Assembly: GCA_051877575.1 (NCBI GenBank)
Contig: JBJEJA010000019.1
Span: 1 to 55,702 of the forward strand
Reading direction: 5' to 3'
Length of the DNA: 55,702 bases
From: UBA2882 sp051877575
GTDB taxonomy: Bacteria; Bacillota; Clostridia; Lachnospirales; Lachnospiraceae
Below are positions 33,494 to 41,413 of this stretch, piece after piece (the stretch's first letter is position 1; each line of letters starts with the position of its first letter). Position numbers and translations under genes: made by a program. The notes beneath the pieces are model-generated. The model had not been told where the DNA came from. It worked only from the letters and a program-made list of their open reading frames with translations, and searched no databases.

Positions 33494-36400
33494 ATGTTTG
33501 ACGCAAAGTTAGATATGCCAAAGCCTCCCCTTTACCGGGAAGAATTTGAGCATGACAACTGCGGTATCGGTGCCTGTGTCAATATCAACGGCACAAAGAG
33601 CCGGGCGACAGTTGAAAACGCATTAAAGATTGTAGAAAATTTAGAGCACAGAGCCGGCAAAGATGCCGAGGGTAAGACGGGTGACGGAGTTGGAATCCTG
33701 ACACAGGTTTCACACAAGTTCTTCACAAAAGTCGCAAATACCCTCGGCATTTCTTTAGGTAATGAGAGAGAATACGGTGTGGGTATGTTCTTTTTCCCCC
33801 AGGATGAGTTGCAGAGAAATCAGGCAAAGAAAATGTTTGAGATCATCGTGGAAAAAGAAGGCCTTACTTTCCTTGGCTGGAGAGAAGTGCCTACGGTGCC
33901 TTCCGTTCTCGGACATAAGGCAGTAGAGTGTATGCCCTGTATTATGCAGGCCTTCATCAAAAAACCCGCCAATGTGGAAAAAGGTCTGGAATTTGACCGT
34001 ATGCTCTATATTGTAAGGCGTGTTTTTGAACAGTCTACGGATGTTACCTATGTGGTTTCTTTAAGCAGCCGGACCATTGTATATAAAGGTATGTTTCTGG
34101 TAGGTCAGCTCCGTACCTTCTTCTGCGACCTGCAGGATGAAGATTACGAATCCGCCATTGCCATCGTGCATTCCAGATTCTCAACCAATACCAATCCCAG
34201 CTGGGAGAGAGCGCATCCCAACAGGTTTATCGTTCACAACGGCGAGATCAACACCATCCGCGGTAATGCGGACAAGATGCTGGCCCGTGAAGAAAATATG
34301 GAGTCCGTTCATTTAAAAGGACAGCTTCATAAGATCCTTCCGGTGATCAATGCTTCCGGTTCCGACTCTGCAATGCTTGATAATACACTGGAATTTCTTG
34401 TTATGAGCGGCATGCCCCTGCCTCTGGCTGTTATGATCACGATTCCGGAGCCCTGGGCAAACAACAAGACCATGAGTCAGGATAAAAAAGACTTTTATCA
34501 ATATTATGCAACCATGATGGAGCCTTGGGACGGACCGGCTTCCATCCTGTTTTCCGACGGCGATCTGATGGGTGCGGTGCTTGATCGTAACGGATTAAGA
34601 CCTTCCCGTTATTATATTACCGATGACGGACAGGTGATCCTTTCTTCCGAAGTCGGCGTGCTGCCTATCGATCCGACAAAAATTGTGAAAAAGGAAAGAC
34701 TGCATCCCGGCAAAATGCTGTTGATCGATACCGTAAAGGGAGAAGTCATAGATGATGATCAGCTGAAACAGTCTTATGCAAGTAAACAGCCTTACGGTGA
34801 ATGGCTGGACTCCAATCTGGTAGAGCTTCATGATCTGAAGATCCCCAATGTGAGAGTGCCGGAGTTTACCTATGAAGAGAGGCAGCGGATGCAGAAGGCC
34901 TTCGGTTACACTTATGATGAACTGAAGCAGACCATTCTGCCTATGGCAAAGAACGGTTCCGAAGCCATTGCGGCAATGGGTGTGGATACTCCGCTCCCGG
35001 TACTGAGCAAATCAAAACATCCGTTATTTAACTACTTTAAGCAGTTGTTTGCACAGGTTACCAACCCGCCGATCGATGCCATCCGTGAGGAGGTTGTTAC
35101 TTCCACTACCGTTTATGTGGGAAAAGACGGAAACCTTCTGGAGGAAAAACCCGAAAACTGCAATGTATTAAAGGTACGCAACCCGATTTTAACCAATACG
35201 GATATTTTAAAGATTAAAAATATGAAGGCAGACGGTTTCAAAGTTGAGGTTGTTCCGATTACCTACTACAAGAACACCAGCCTGGAAAAAGCCATTGACC
35301 GTCTGTTTGTGGAAGTGGATCGTATGTTCCGTGACGGAGCCAACATTCTGATTCTTTCCGACAGGGGCGTGGATGAAAACCATGTTGCCATTCCTTCCCT
35401 ATTGGCGGTTTCCGCATTACAGCAGCATCTGGTAACTACCAAAAAGCGTACTTCGGTGGCAATCATTTTGGAGTCCGCAGAGCCGAGAGAGGTACATCAC
35501 TTTGCTACTCTGCTGGGCTATGGTGCCTGTGCGATCAACCCTTATCTGGCGCAGGAGTCCATTAAGGAATTGATTGACAACCGTATGCTGGATAAAGATT
35601 ATTATGCGGCAGTCAATGACTATAATGATGCGGTGCTTCACGGCATTGTCAAAATAGCTTCTAAAATGGGTATTTCCACAATTCAGTCCTATCAGGGATC
35701 TAAAATATTTGAAGCAATCGGATTGGATTACGATCTGGTGGATAAATATTTCAGCGGTACGGTCTGCCGTGTGGGCGGTATTACCATAAAGGATATTGAA
35801 AAACAGGTGAACGAGCTGCATTCCATGGCGTTTGATCCGTTGGGACTGGAGACCGACCTGTCACTGGAAAGCCCCGGACATCACAAAATGAGAAGCGGTG
35901 GAGACGAACATCTCTACAATCCCGAGACCATTCATCTGCTGCAGGAGTCCACACGCCGTGGCGATTACAACATGTTTAAACAGTATACGGCATGTGTCAA
36001 TGATGAGACCAGTATCAAAACATTGAGAGGTCTGATGGATTTCAATTATCCCAAAAAAGGAATTCCTATCGAGCAGGTAGAAAGTGTGGATTCCATTGTA
36101 AAAAGATTTAAAACCGGTGCCATGTCCTATGGTTCCATTTCCAAGGAAGCTCACGAATGCCTGGCGGTTGCCATGAATCATCTGGGCGGGAAATCCAATA
36201 CCGGTGAAGGCGGTGAGGATCTGGAAAGACTTTCCGTCGGACCGGACGGACTGAACAAATGCTCTGCGATCAAACAGGTCGCATCGGGACGTTTCGGTGT
36301 TACCAGCAAATATCTGACCAGTGCCCAGGAAATCCAGATTAAAATGGCACAGGGAGCAAAACCCGGCGAAGGCGGTCACCTGCCTGCGGGAAAGGTTTAC

Positions 36401-38047
36401 CCGTGGATTGCAAAGACCCGTCATTCGACACCCGGTGTTGGCTTGATTTCCCCGCCGCCTCATCATGATATCTATTCCATTGAGGATCTGGCGCAGTTGA
36501 TTTACGATCTGAAGAATGCCAATAAAGATGCAAGAATTTCCGTGAAACTGGTTTCTGAGGCCGGTGTCGGTACGGTTGCAGCCGGTGTGGCAAAAGCGGG
36601 AGCACAGGTCATCCTGGTTTCCGGCTATGACGGCGGTACGGGTGCAGCGCCCCGTAACTCCATTCACAATGCGGGACTTCCCTGGGAGCTGGGTCTTGCG
36701 GAGACCCACCAGACCCTGATCATGAACGGTCTTCGTAATAAAGTCCGCATTGAGACAGACGGTAAGCTGATGAGCGGGCGCGATGTCATCATTGCAGCGC
36801 TTCTAGGTGCAGAGGAATACGGTTTTGCAACGGCTCCGCTTGTAACCATGGGATGCGTCATGATGCGTGTCTGCAATCTGGATACCTGCCCCGTCGGCGT
36901 GGCTACCCAGAATCCGGAGCTGCGTAAGAGATTCCGCGGTAAACCGGAATATGTGGAAAACTTCATGCGTTTCATTGCGGAAGAGATGCGTGAATATATG
37001 GCAAAACTGGGTGTTAAGACCATCGATGATCTGGTTGGACACACGGAATTATTAAAAGTGAAAGAAAATGTGGATGACAGATATGCCAAGATCGATCTTG
37101 GCAACATTCTGAACAATCCTTATGTCGGAACAAAGGAAAAGGTTACTTTTGATCCGAAACAGGTATATGACTTCCAGCTTGAGAAGACTGCGGATGAAAG
37201 GGTATTGTTGAAACAACTTTCCAAGGCGATGGAAACAGGAGCAAAGAGAAGCATCGAGGTGGACGTTTCCAATACGGACAGAGCTTTCGGAACGATTTTA
37301 GGATCCGAAATCACCAAGAAGTTCTACAATACACTGCCGGAGGATACCTACCGGGTATTGTGTAACGGCGCAGGCGGACAGAGCTTCGGTGCCTTTATTC
37401 CCAAGGGGCTGACCTTGGAACTGGTGGGAGATTCCAACGATTATTTCGGCAAGGGCTTATCCGGCGGAAAACTGATTGTTTATCCTCCCAAAGGAAGCAA
37501 ATTCAAACAGGATGAAAATATCATCATCGGTAACGTAGCCCTTTACGGCGCTACCAGCGGAAAAGCATTTATCAACGGTGTTGCCGGAGAACGTTTCTGT
37601 GTCAGAAATTCCGGTGCCATTGCGGTAGTGGAAGGCTGCGGCGACCACGGCTGTGAATATATGACAGGCGGACGTGCGGTCATTCTCGGAAGCGTAGGTA
37701 AGAACTTTGCTGCCGGCATGAGCGGCGGTATTGCCTATGTACTGGATGAGGATAACAGCCTGTATACAAAAGTAAACAAAGAAATGGTTTCTTCTTATGA
37801 GATTACATCCAAATATGATGTATTGGAATTGAAGGATCTCATCAAGGAACATGTTTCTTATACCAATTCCGAAAAGGGCAAGCTGATTTTGGAAAACTTC
37901 GGTGAATATCTGCCGAAATTCAAAAAGATCATCCCCCATGATTATGAGACGATGTTAAAAGCGATTGTCCAGATGGAAGAAAAAGGTATGAGTGCGGAAC
38001 AGGCACAGATCGAGGCGTTTTATGCCAACAAGAACAAGGAAGACTAG
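33494..38047 (+). CDS. gltB: Glutamate synthase large subunit
   Basis: Transfers the glutamine amide to 2-oxoglutarate, giving two glutamates. The product is 1517 residues, full length. A 22-residue propeptide ends before Cys23 (EHDNCGIGA), the class II glutaminase nucleophile exposed after cleavage. The central and FMN domains follow (GGKSNTGEGGED, GEGGHLPAGKV). The 3Fe-4S cysteines have C-x5-C-x4-C spacing in GCVMMRVCNLDTCPVG. The GXGXG beta-helix at the C-terminus is present. ATG at 33494 follows AAGGAG. gltD follows 11 bp downstream. Confidence 0.97.
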   Translation: MFDAKLDMPKPPLYREEFEHDNCGIGACVNINGTKSRATVENALKIVENLEHRAGKDAEGKTGDGVGILTQVSHKFFTKVANTLGISLGNEREYGVGMFFFPQDELQRNQAKKMFEIIVEKEGLTFLGWREVPTVPSVLGHKAVECMPCIMQAFIKKPANVEKGLEFDRMLYIVRRVFEQSTDVTYVVSLSSRTIVYKGMFLVGQLRTFFCDLQDEDYESAIAIVHSRFSTNTNPSWERAHPNRFIVHNGEINTIRGNADKMLAREENMESVHLKGQLHKILPVINASGSDSAMLDNTLEFLVMSGMPLPLAVMITIPEPWANNKTMSQDKKDFYQYYATMMEPWDGPASILFSDGDLMGAVLDRNGLRPSRYYITDDGQVILSSEVGVLPIDPTKIVKKERLHPGKMLLIDTVKGEVIDDDQLKQSYASKQPYGEWLDSNLVELHDLKIPNVRVPEFTYEERQRMQKAFGYTYDELKQTILPMAKNGSEAIAAMGVDTPLPVLSKSKHPLFNYFKQLFAQVTNPPIDAIREEVVTSTTVYVGKDGNLLEEKPENCNVLKVRNPILTNTDILKIKNMKADGFKVEVVPITYYKNTSLEKAIDRLFVEVDRMFRDGANILILSDRGVDENHVAIPSLLAVSALQQHLVTTKKRTSVAIILESAEPREVHHFATLLGYGACAINPYLAQESIKELIDNRMLDKDYYAAVNDYNDAVLHGIVKIASKMGISTIQSYQGSKIFEAIGLDYDLVDKYFSGTVCRVGGITIKDIEKQVNELHSMAFDPLGLETDLSLESPGHHKMRSGGDEHLYNPETIHLLQESTRRGDYNMFKQYTACVNDETSIKTLRGLMDFNYPKKGIPIEQVESVDSIVKRFKTGAMSYGSISKEAHECLAVAMNHLGGKSNTGEGGEDLERLSVGPDGLNKCSAIKQVASGRFGVTSKYLTSAQEIQIKMAQGAKPGEGGHLPAGKVYPWIAKTRHSTPGVGLISPPPHHDIYSIEDLAQLIYDLKNANKDARISVKLVSEAGVGTVAAGVAKAGAQVILVSGYDGGTGAAPRNSIHNAGLPWELGLAETHQTLIMNGLRNKVRIETDGKLMSGRDVIIAALLGAEEYGFATAPLVTMGCVMMRVCNLDTCPVGVATQNPELRKRFRGKPEYVENFMRFIAEEMREYMAKLGVKTIDDLVGHTELLKVKENVDDRYAKIDLGNILNNPYVGTKEKVTFDPKQVYDFQLEKTADERVLLKQLSKAMETGAKRSIEVDVSNTDRAFGTILGSEITKKFYNTLPEDTYRVLCNGAGGQSFGAFIPKGLTLELVGDSNDYFGKGLSGGKLIVYPPKGSKFKQDENIIIGNVALYGATSGKAFINGVAGERFCVRNSGAIAVVEGCGDHGCEYMTGGRAVILGSVGKNFAAGMSGGIAYVLDEDNSLYTKVNKEMVSSYEITSKYDVLELKDLIKEHVSYTNSEKGKLILENFGEYLPKFKKIIPHDYETMLKAIVQMEEKGMSAEQAQIEAFYANKNKED

Positions 38048-38058
38048 GAGGTGCGATC

Positions 38059-39552
38059 ATGGGAAAACCAACAGGATTTATGGATTATGAGCGTCAGACC
38101 AGCGGTTCGGAGGATCCGAAGAGCAGGATCAAACATTTTAATGAATTCCATACGTATCTCCCTGAGGAGAAACAGAAATTACAGGGAGCCCGCTGTATGG
38201 AATGCGGCGTTCCGTTCTGCCAGGCAGGTATGATGATCTGCGGCATGGCTTCGGGATGTCCTTTACACAATCTGGTACCGGAATGGAATGACCTTGTATA
38301 TACGGGAAACTGGAAACAGGCTTATAACCGTCTGAAAAAGACCAATAACTTCCCGGAATTTACTTCCCGGGTATGCCCGGCACTTTGTGAAGCGGCCTGT
38401 ACCTGCGGTTTGAACGGCGACCCGGTTTCCACCAAGGAAAACGAGCATGCGATTATTGAAAAGGCTTATGCGGAAGGATATGCAAAGGCGAATCCGCCCA
38501 GAGTCAGAACCGGCAAAAAGGTTGCAATCATCGGAAGCGGTCCTTCCGGGCTTGCCTGTGCGGATCAGCTGAATAAAAGAGGCCATTCCGTGACGGTGTT
38601 TGAAAGAAATGACCGTATCGGCGGGCTGTTGATGTACGGTATCCCCAATATGAAACTGGAAAAGCATGTCATTGACCGCAAGGTAAAGATCATGGAAGAG
38701 GAAGGAATCACCTTTGTGACCAATGCCGACATCGGAAAAGACATCAAGGCTTCTAAGATTCTGGCGGATTTTGATAAAGTTGTGCTTTGTTGCGGCGCTT
38801 CCAATCCCAGAGATATCAATGCACCCGGGCGGGATGCCAAAGGCATTTATTTTGCGGTGGATTTCCTGACAAGAAACACGAAATCTCTGTTAAACTCTGA
38901 CTTTAAAGACAAACAGTACGTGGATACAAAGGGCAAAAATGTGGTGATCATCGGTGGCGGTGATACCGGTAACGACTGCGTCGGAACGTCGATCAGACAC
39001 GGTGCAAAATCTGTTACCCAGCTTGAAATGATGCCCAAAGCTCCCGATGAAAGAGCAGAGAACAATCCGTGGCCCGAATGGCCCAAGGTCTGCAAGACGG
39101 ATTACGGTCAGGAAGAAGCCATTGCCGTATACGGACATGATCCCCGTATCTATGAAACGACGGTCAAGGAATTTGTCAAAGATAAGAACGGCAATTTAAA
39201 GGGCGTGAAGACCGTGAAACTGAATTGGGAGAAAGATCCGGACAGCGGACGCATGAAAATGAGCGAAATAGAAGGCAGCGAACAGGTCTTAGATGCAGAA
39301 ATCGTTCTCATAGCAGCAGGCTTTTTGGGAAGTCAGAAGTATGTGACGGATGCGTTCAAGGTAGAAGTCAATGAGCGAACGAATGTAAAAACCGATGCAG
39401 GAAAATACCGGACAAATGTGGATAAGGTATTTACTGCCGGAGACATGCACAGAGGACAGTCACTGGTTGTCTGGGCAATCAGGGAAGGTCGTGAAGCAGC
39501 CAAAGCCGTTGACGAAAGCCTGATGGGATATTCCAACCTGAATGTGCAGTAA
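38059..39552 (+). CDS. gltD: Glutamate synthase small subunit
   Basis: FAD-containing subunit that feeds electrons from NAD(P)H through 4Fe-4S clusters to GltB. The product is 497 residues. N-terminal cluster cysteines are in ARCMECGVPFCQAG and VCPALCEAACTCG. The FAD-binding motif is IIGSGPSGLACADQL, and the NAD(P)H motif is VVIIGGGDTGNDCVG. Near the C-terminus VFTAGDMHRGQSLVVWAIRE binds FAD. The start follows AGGAGG. It is the last gene of gltBD. Confidence 0.97.
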   Translation: MGKPTGFMDYERQTSGSEDPKSRIKHFNEFHTYLPEEKQKLQGARCMECGVPFCQAGMMICGMASGCPLHNLVPEWNDLVYTGNWKQAYNRLKKTNNFPEFTSRVCPALCEAACTCGLNGDPVSTKENEHAIIEKAYAEGYAKANPPRVRTGKKVAIIGSGPSGLACADQLNKRGHSVTVFERNDRIGGLLMYGIPNMKLEKHVIDRKVKIMEEEGITFVTNADIGKDIKASKILADFDKVVLCCGASNPRDINAPGRDAKGIYFAVDFLTRNTKSLLNSDFKDKQYVDTKGKNVVIIGGGDTGNDCVGTSIRHGAKSVTQLEMMPKAPDERAENNPWPEWPKVCKTDYGQEEAIAVYGHDPRIYETTVKEFVKDKNGNLKGVKTVKLNWEKDPDSGRMKMSEIEGSEQVLDAEIVLIAAGFLGSQKYVTDAFKVEVNERTNVKTDAGKYRTNVDKVFTAGDMHRGQSLVVWAIREGREAAKAVDESLMGYSNLNVQ

Positions 39553-39588
39553 CACATTTCATAGAAAAAAGCAATTTATAAAAGAAAT

Positions 39589-39627
39589 GAAGGACGATGT
39601 AAACTTAAGAAAGGAGCATCGTCCTTC
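39589..39627 (+). terminator. Probable gltBD terminator hairpin
   Basis: GAAGGACGATG and CATCGTCCTTC form a perfect 11-bp stem with a 17-nt loop. The T-tract is displaced about 10 nt (GATTTTT), so termination may be imperfect. Confidence 0.55.
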
Positions 39628-39632
39628 GTATC

Positions 39633-39660
39633 TTGATTTTTAATACCTTTTTGTTATAAT
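39633..39660 (+). promoter_or_regulatory. Predicted promoter of the methyltransferase gene
   Basis: TTGATT (39633-39638), a 16-nt spacer and a perfect TATAAT (39655-39660). The -10 box overlaps an in-frame ATG at 39659, which therefore cannot be the true start. Confidence 0.65.
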
Positions 39661-39688
39661 GATTGGAAAAGTACAAAAGAAGGGGAGC

Positions 39689-40876
39689 ATGGACGGGATG
39701 ACATTGCGTCAGGAAAGAATATTAAGATTTTGTGATGTAGATGGGTTTGGCTTAGAGATTGGGGCATCATTTAATCCGATTGCAGCAAAAAAGGATGGCT
39801 ATCGGATAGAGGTTTTGGACTATTTGAGTAGGGAAGAATTGATTAGTAAATATAAAGATCAACCTTCTACTCCTAAAAATATAGAAGAACAAATTGAAGA
39901 GGTTGATTATGTCTGGCATGGAGAAAAATACAGCAGTCTGGTAAAACGACATTTTGATTATATCATATCGTCTCATTTAATTGAGCATATCATGGATTTG
40001 ATTGGTCATATTAATGATTGTTGTGAGATATTGAATGAAGGAGGAGTATATTCTCTCGTTATACCGGATAAAAGATATGGATTTGATATTTTGAGAAAAG
40101 AGACAACTGTGGAAGATATTATTGAGAGGATGGGACAAAGTCAATATACGGACGAGATGATTATGAACTATGTGACGGGTGTTGTAAAAAATGGCGAAAA
40201 TATTTCGTGGGGAAAACTCTGTACCGAAAACGATTTCAAGCCTGTTTACAGTGAAGAGGACAGAAAACTTGTAAAAGAGCATCCGGAAATGTTTGCGCTT
40301 GATATTCATGCTTCGGTGTTTACGCCGGACTCGTTTCGTTGTATTATGGAGGAGTTATTTAGAAGAGGATTGATTAATATGCCTCTTGTATATATTGATG
40401 AAGATACTGAGTATGGAGAATTTTATGCAGTATTTAAAAAGGGAGCAAGGCAGGAGGAAAAAGAATTATTCGGTTATAAAGCTTGTAATTATCTTATCCG
40501 AGAAGATTGTTGGATAGATAAACTGGTTGTTGAAAATGGATATTTGATAGCAGAAGGATTTTCGAGTGTGAGAGGGAAACCGCCGGTAAAAACAATTCTT
40601 CAAATTGGAGATACAGAGATATGTACCACAAGAAAAATGAGACCAGATTTGTCGAACGATATTAATAATAACAAATATGGATTTTTTGGGATGATATCAA
40701 TGGGAAAAATAAAAGAAGGATTACATATGCTGCAAATCACTTCTCAGGATTGTGATGGTCAAAGAGCTTTGTATAGATATACTGTTTTATATATAAAAAA
40801 AGGACAGGTAACAGATATTGTTTCATCAAAACTAAAAACAATAAAAAAGAGAATTTCTTTCGCTTTAAAGCAATGA
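39689..40876 (+). CDS. SAM-dependent methyltransferase with C-terminal beta domain
   Basis: A 395-residue soluble protein (386 residues if ATG at 39698 is used; ribosome site AAGGGGAG fits either). Residues about 15-130 carry the class I methyltransferase signs: GFGLEIGASFNPI as motif I and FDYIISSHLIEHIMD, then LNEGGVYSLVIPDKR. The last 130 residues look like a beta-sandwich (VENGYLIAEGFSS, LHMLQITSQDCDG) as in some surface-glycan enzymes. The gene is clearly more AT-rich than its neighbours and stands alone, suggesting transfer. The substrate is unknown; modification of a surface sugar is a guess. Confidence 0.75.
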   Translation: MDGMTLRQERILRFCDVDGFGLEIGASFNPIAAKKDGYRIEVLDYLSREELISKYKDQPSTPKNIEEQIEEVDYVWHGEKYSSLVKRHFDYIISSHLIEHIMDLIGHINDCCEILNEGGVYSLVIPDKRYGFDILRKETTVEDIIERMGQSQYTDEMIMNYVTGVVKNGENISWGKLCTENDFKPVYSEEDRKLVKEHPEMFALDIHASVFTPDSFRCIMEELFRRGLINMPLVYIDEDTEYGEFYAVFKKGARQEEKELFGYKACNYLIREDCWIDKLVVENGYLIAEGFSSVRGKPPVKTILQIGDTEICTTRKMRPDLSNDINNNKYGFFGMISMGKIKEGLHMLQITSQDCDGQRALYRYTVLYIKKGQVTDIVSSKLKTIKKRISFALKQ

Positions 40877-40885
40877 AGTATTGTA

Positions 40886-40926
40886 TACCAAAAAAAACTT
40901 TACTTTTTGGTAAATTTAGGTATAAT
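40886..40926 (+). promoter_or_regulatory. Promoter of the HPr-like gene overlapping an inverted repeat
   Basis: TTTACT (40899-40904), a 16-nt spacer and TATAAT (40921-40926). TACCAAAAA (40886-40894) and TTTTTGGTA (40904-40912) form a perfect 9-bp inverted repeat across the -35 region. It may end the methyltransferase transcript or act as an operator. Confidence 0.55.
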
Positions 40927-41026
40927 TGCTATCAACAAAGGAAACAATAACATTTGTAAGTGTTGCACCATATGCAGGGAAAGTGTGTAATATGGTGTAT
41001 GAGGAGTATGAAAGGTGGCATTTATC

Positions 41027-41254
41027 ATGACAGTACGTAAAGTAACGATGGGTCCCGAAGAGGCAAAGGAACTGGTACAGATTGCAACCAAATGCGATTT
41101 TGACATTGATATTTCCTATAACCGATATACAGTAGATGCAAAATCCATTTTAGGAGTTCTTGCATTGGATTTTACAAAAGTTCTGACCATTTCCTATAAC
41201 GGCATCAGCGATGAACTGGAAAAATTCTTATCCAGATTCGCAATGGCCTGCTAA
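41027..41254 (+). CDS. HPr-family protein lacking the phosphorylated His (Crh-like)
   Basis: A 75-residue HPr fold. The regulatory serine region is kept (VDAKSILGVLAL, equivalent to Ser46 of HPr). The PTS active-site segment GLHARPA is replaced by MGPEEAKELVQIA, so it has no His15. It therefore cannot carry phosphate between EI and EII. By analogy with Bacillus Crh it could, if HPr kinase phosphorylates its Ser, act as a CcpA co-regulator. ATG at 41027 follows AAAGGTGG; a GTG at 41015 overlaps that site. It is monocistronic. Confidence 0.82.
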   Translation: MTVRKVTMGPEEAKELVQIATKCDFDIDISYNRYTVDAKSILGVLALDFTKVLTISYNGISDELEKFLSRFAMAC

Positions 41255-41278
41255 AATAGGCAAAAGATTATAAAAAGC

Positions 41279-41313
41279 AAATCCCCTTCGGAGTATGCCC
41301 GGAGGGGATTTTT
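41279..41313 (+). terminator. Terminator of the HPr-like gene
   Basis: AAATCCCCTTCGG pairs with CCGGAGGGGATTT (one G-U pair) and a T-run follows. Confidence 0.85.
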
Positions 41314-41350
41314 GTGCTTACTATTTTTTTAAGCACAGTGTGAAATGATT

Positions 41351-41359
41351 TGATATAAT
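41351..41359 (+). promoter_or_regulatory. Extended -10 promoter of the helicase gene
   Basis: TG-A-TATAAT at 41351-41359 with no clear -35 box, 54 bp before the start codon. Confidence 0.5.
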
Positions 41360-41413
41360 AACAAAAATGCCAAAGTTCCTATTCAAGTGCTATTGAGAAA
41401 GGAGGTCGGGAAA

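Noticed and set aside
39659..39688. Upstream start of the methyltransferase gene at 39659
   Set aside because: The ATG is part of the predicted -10 box and would not be transcribed.
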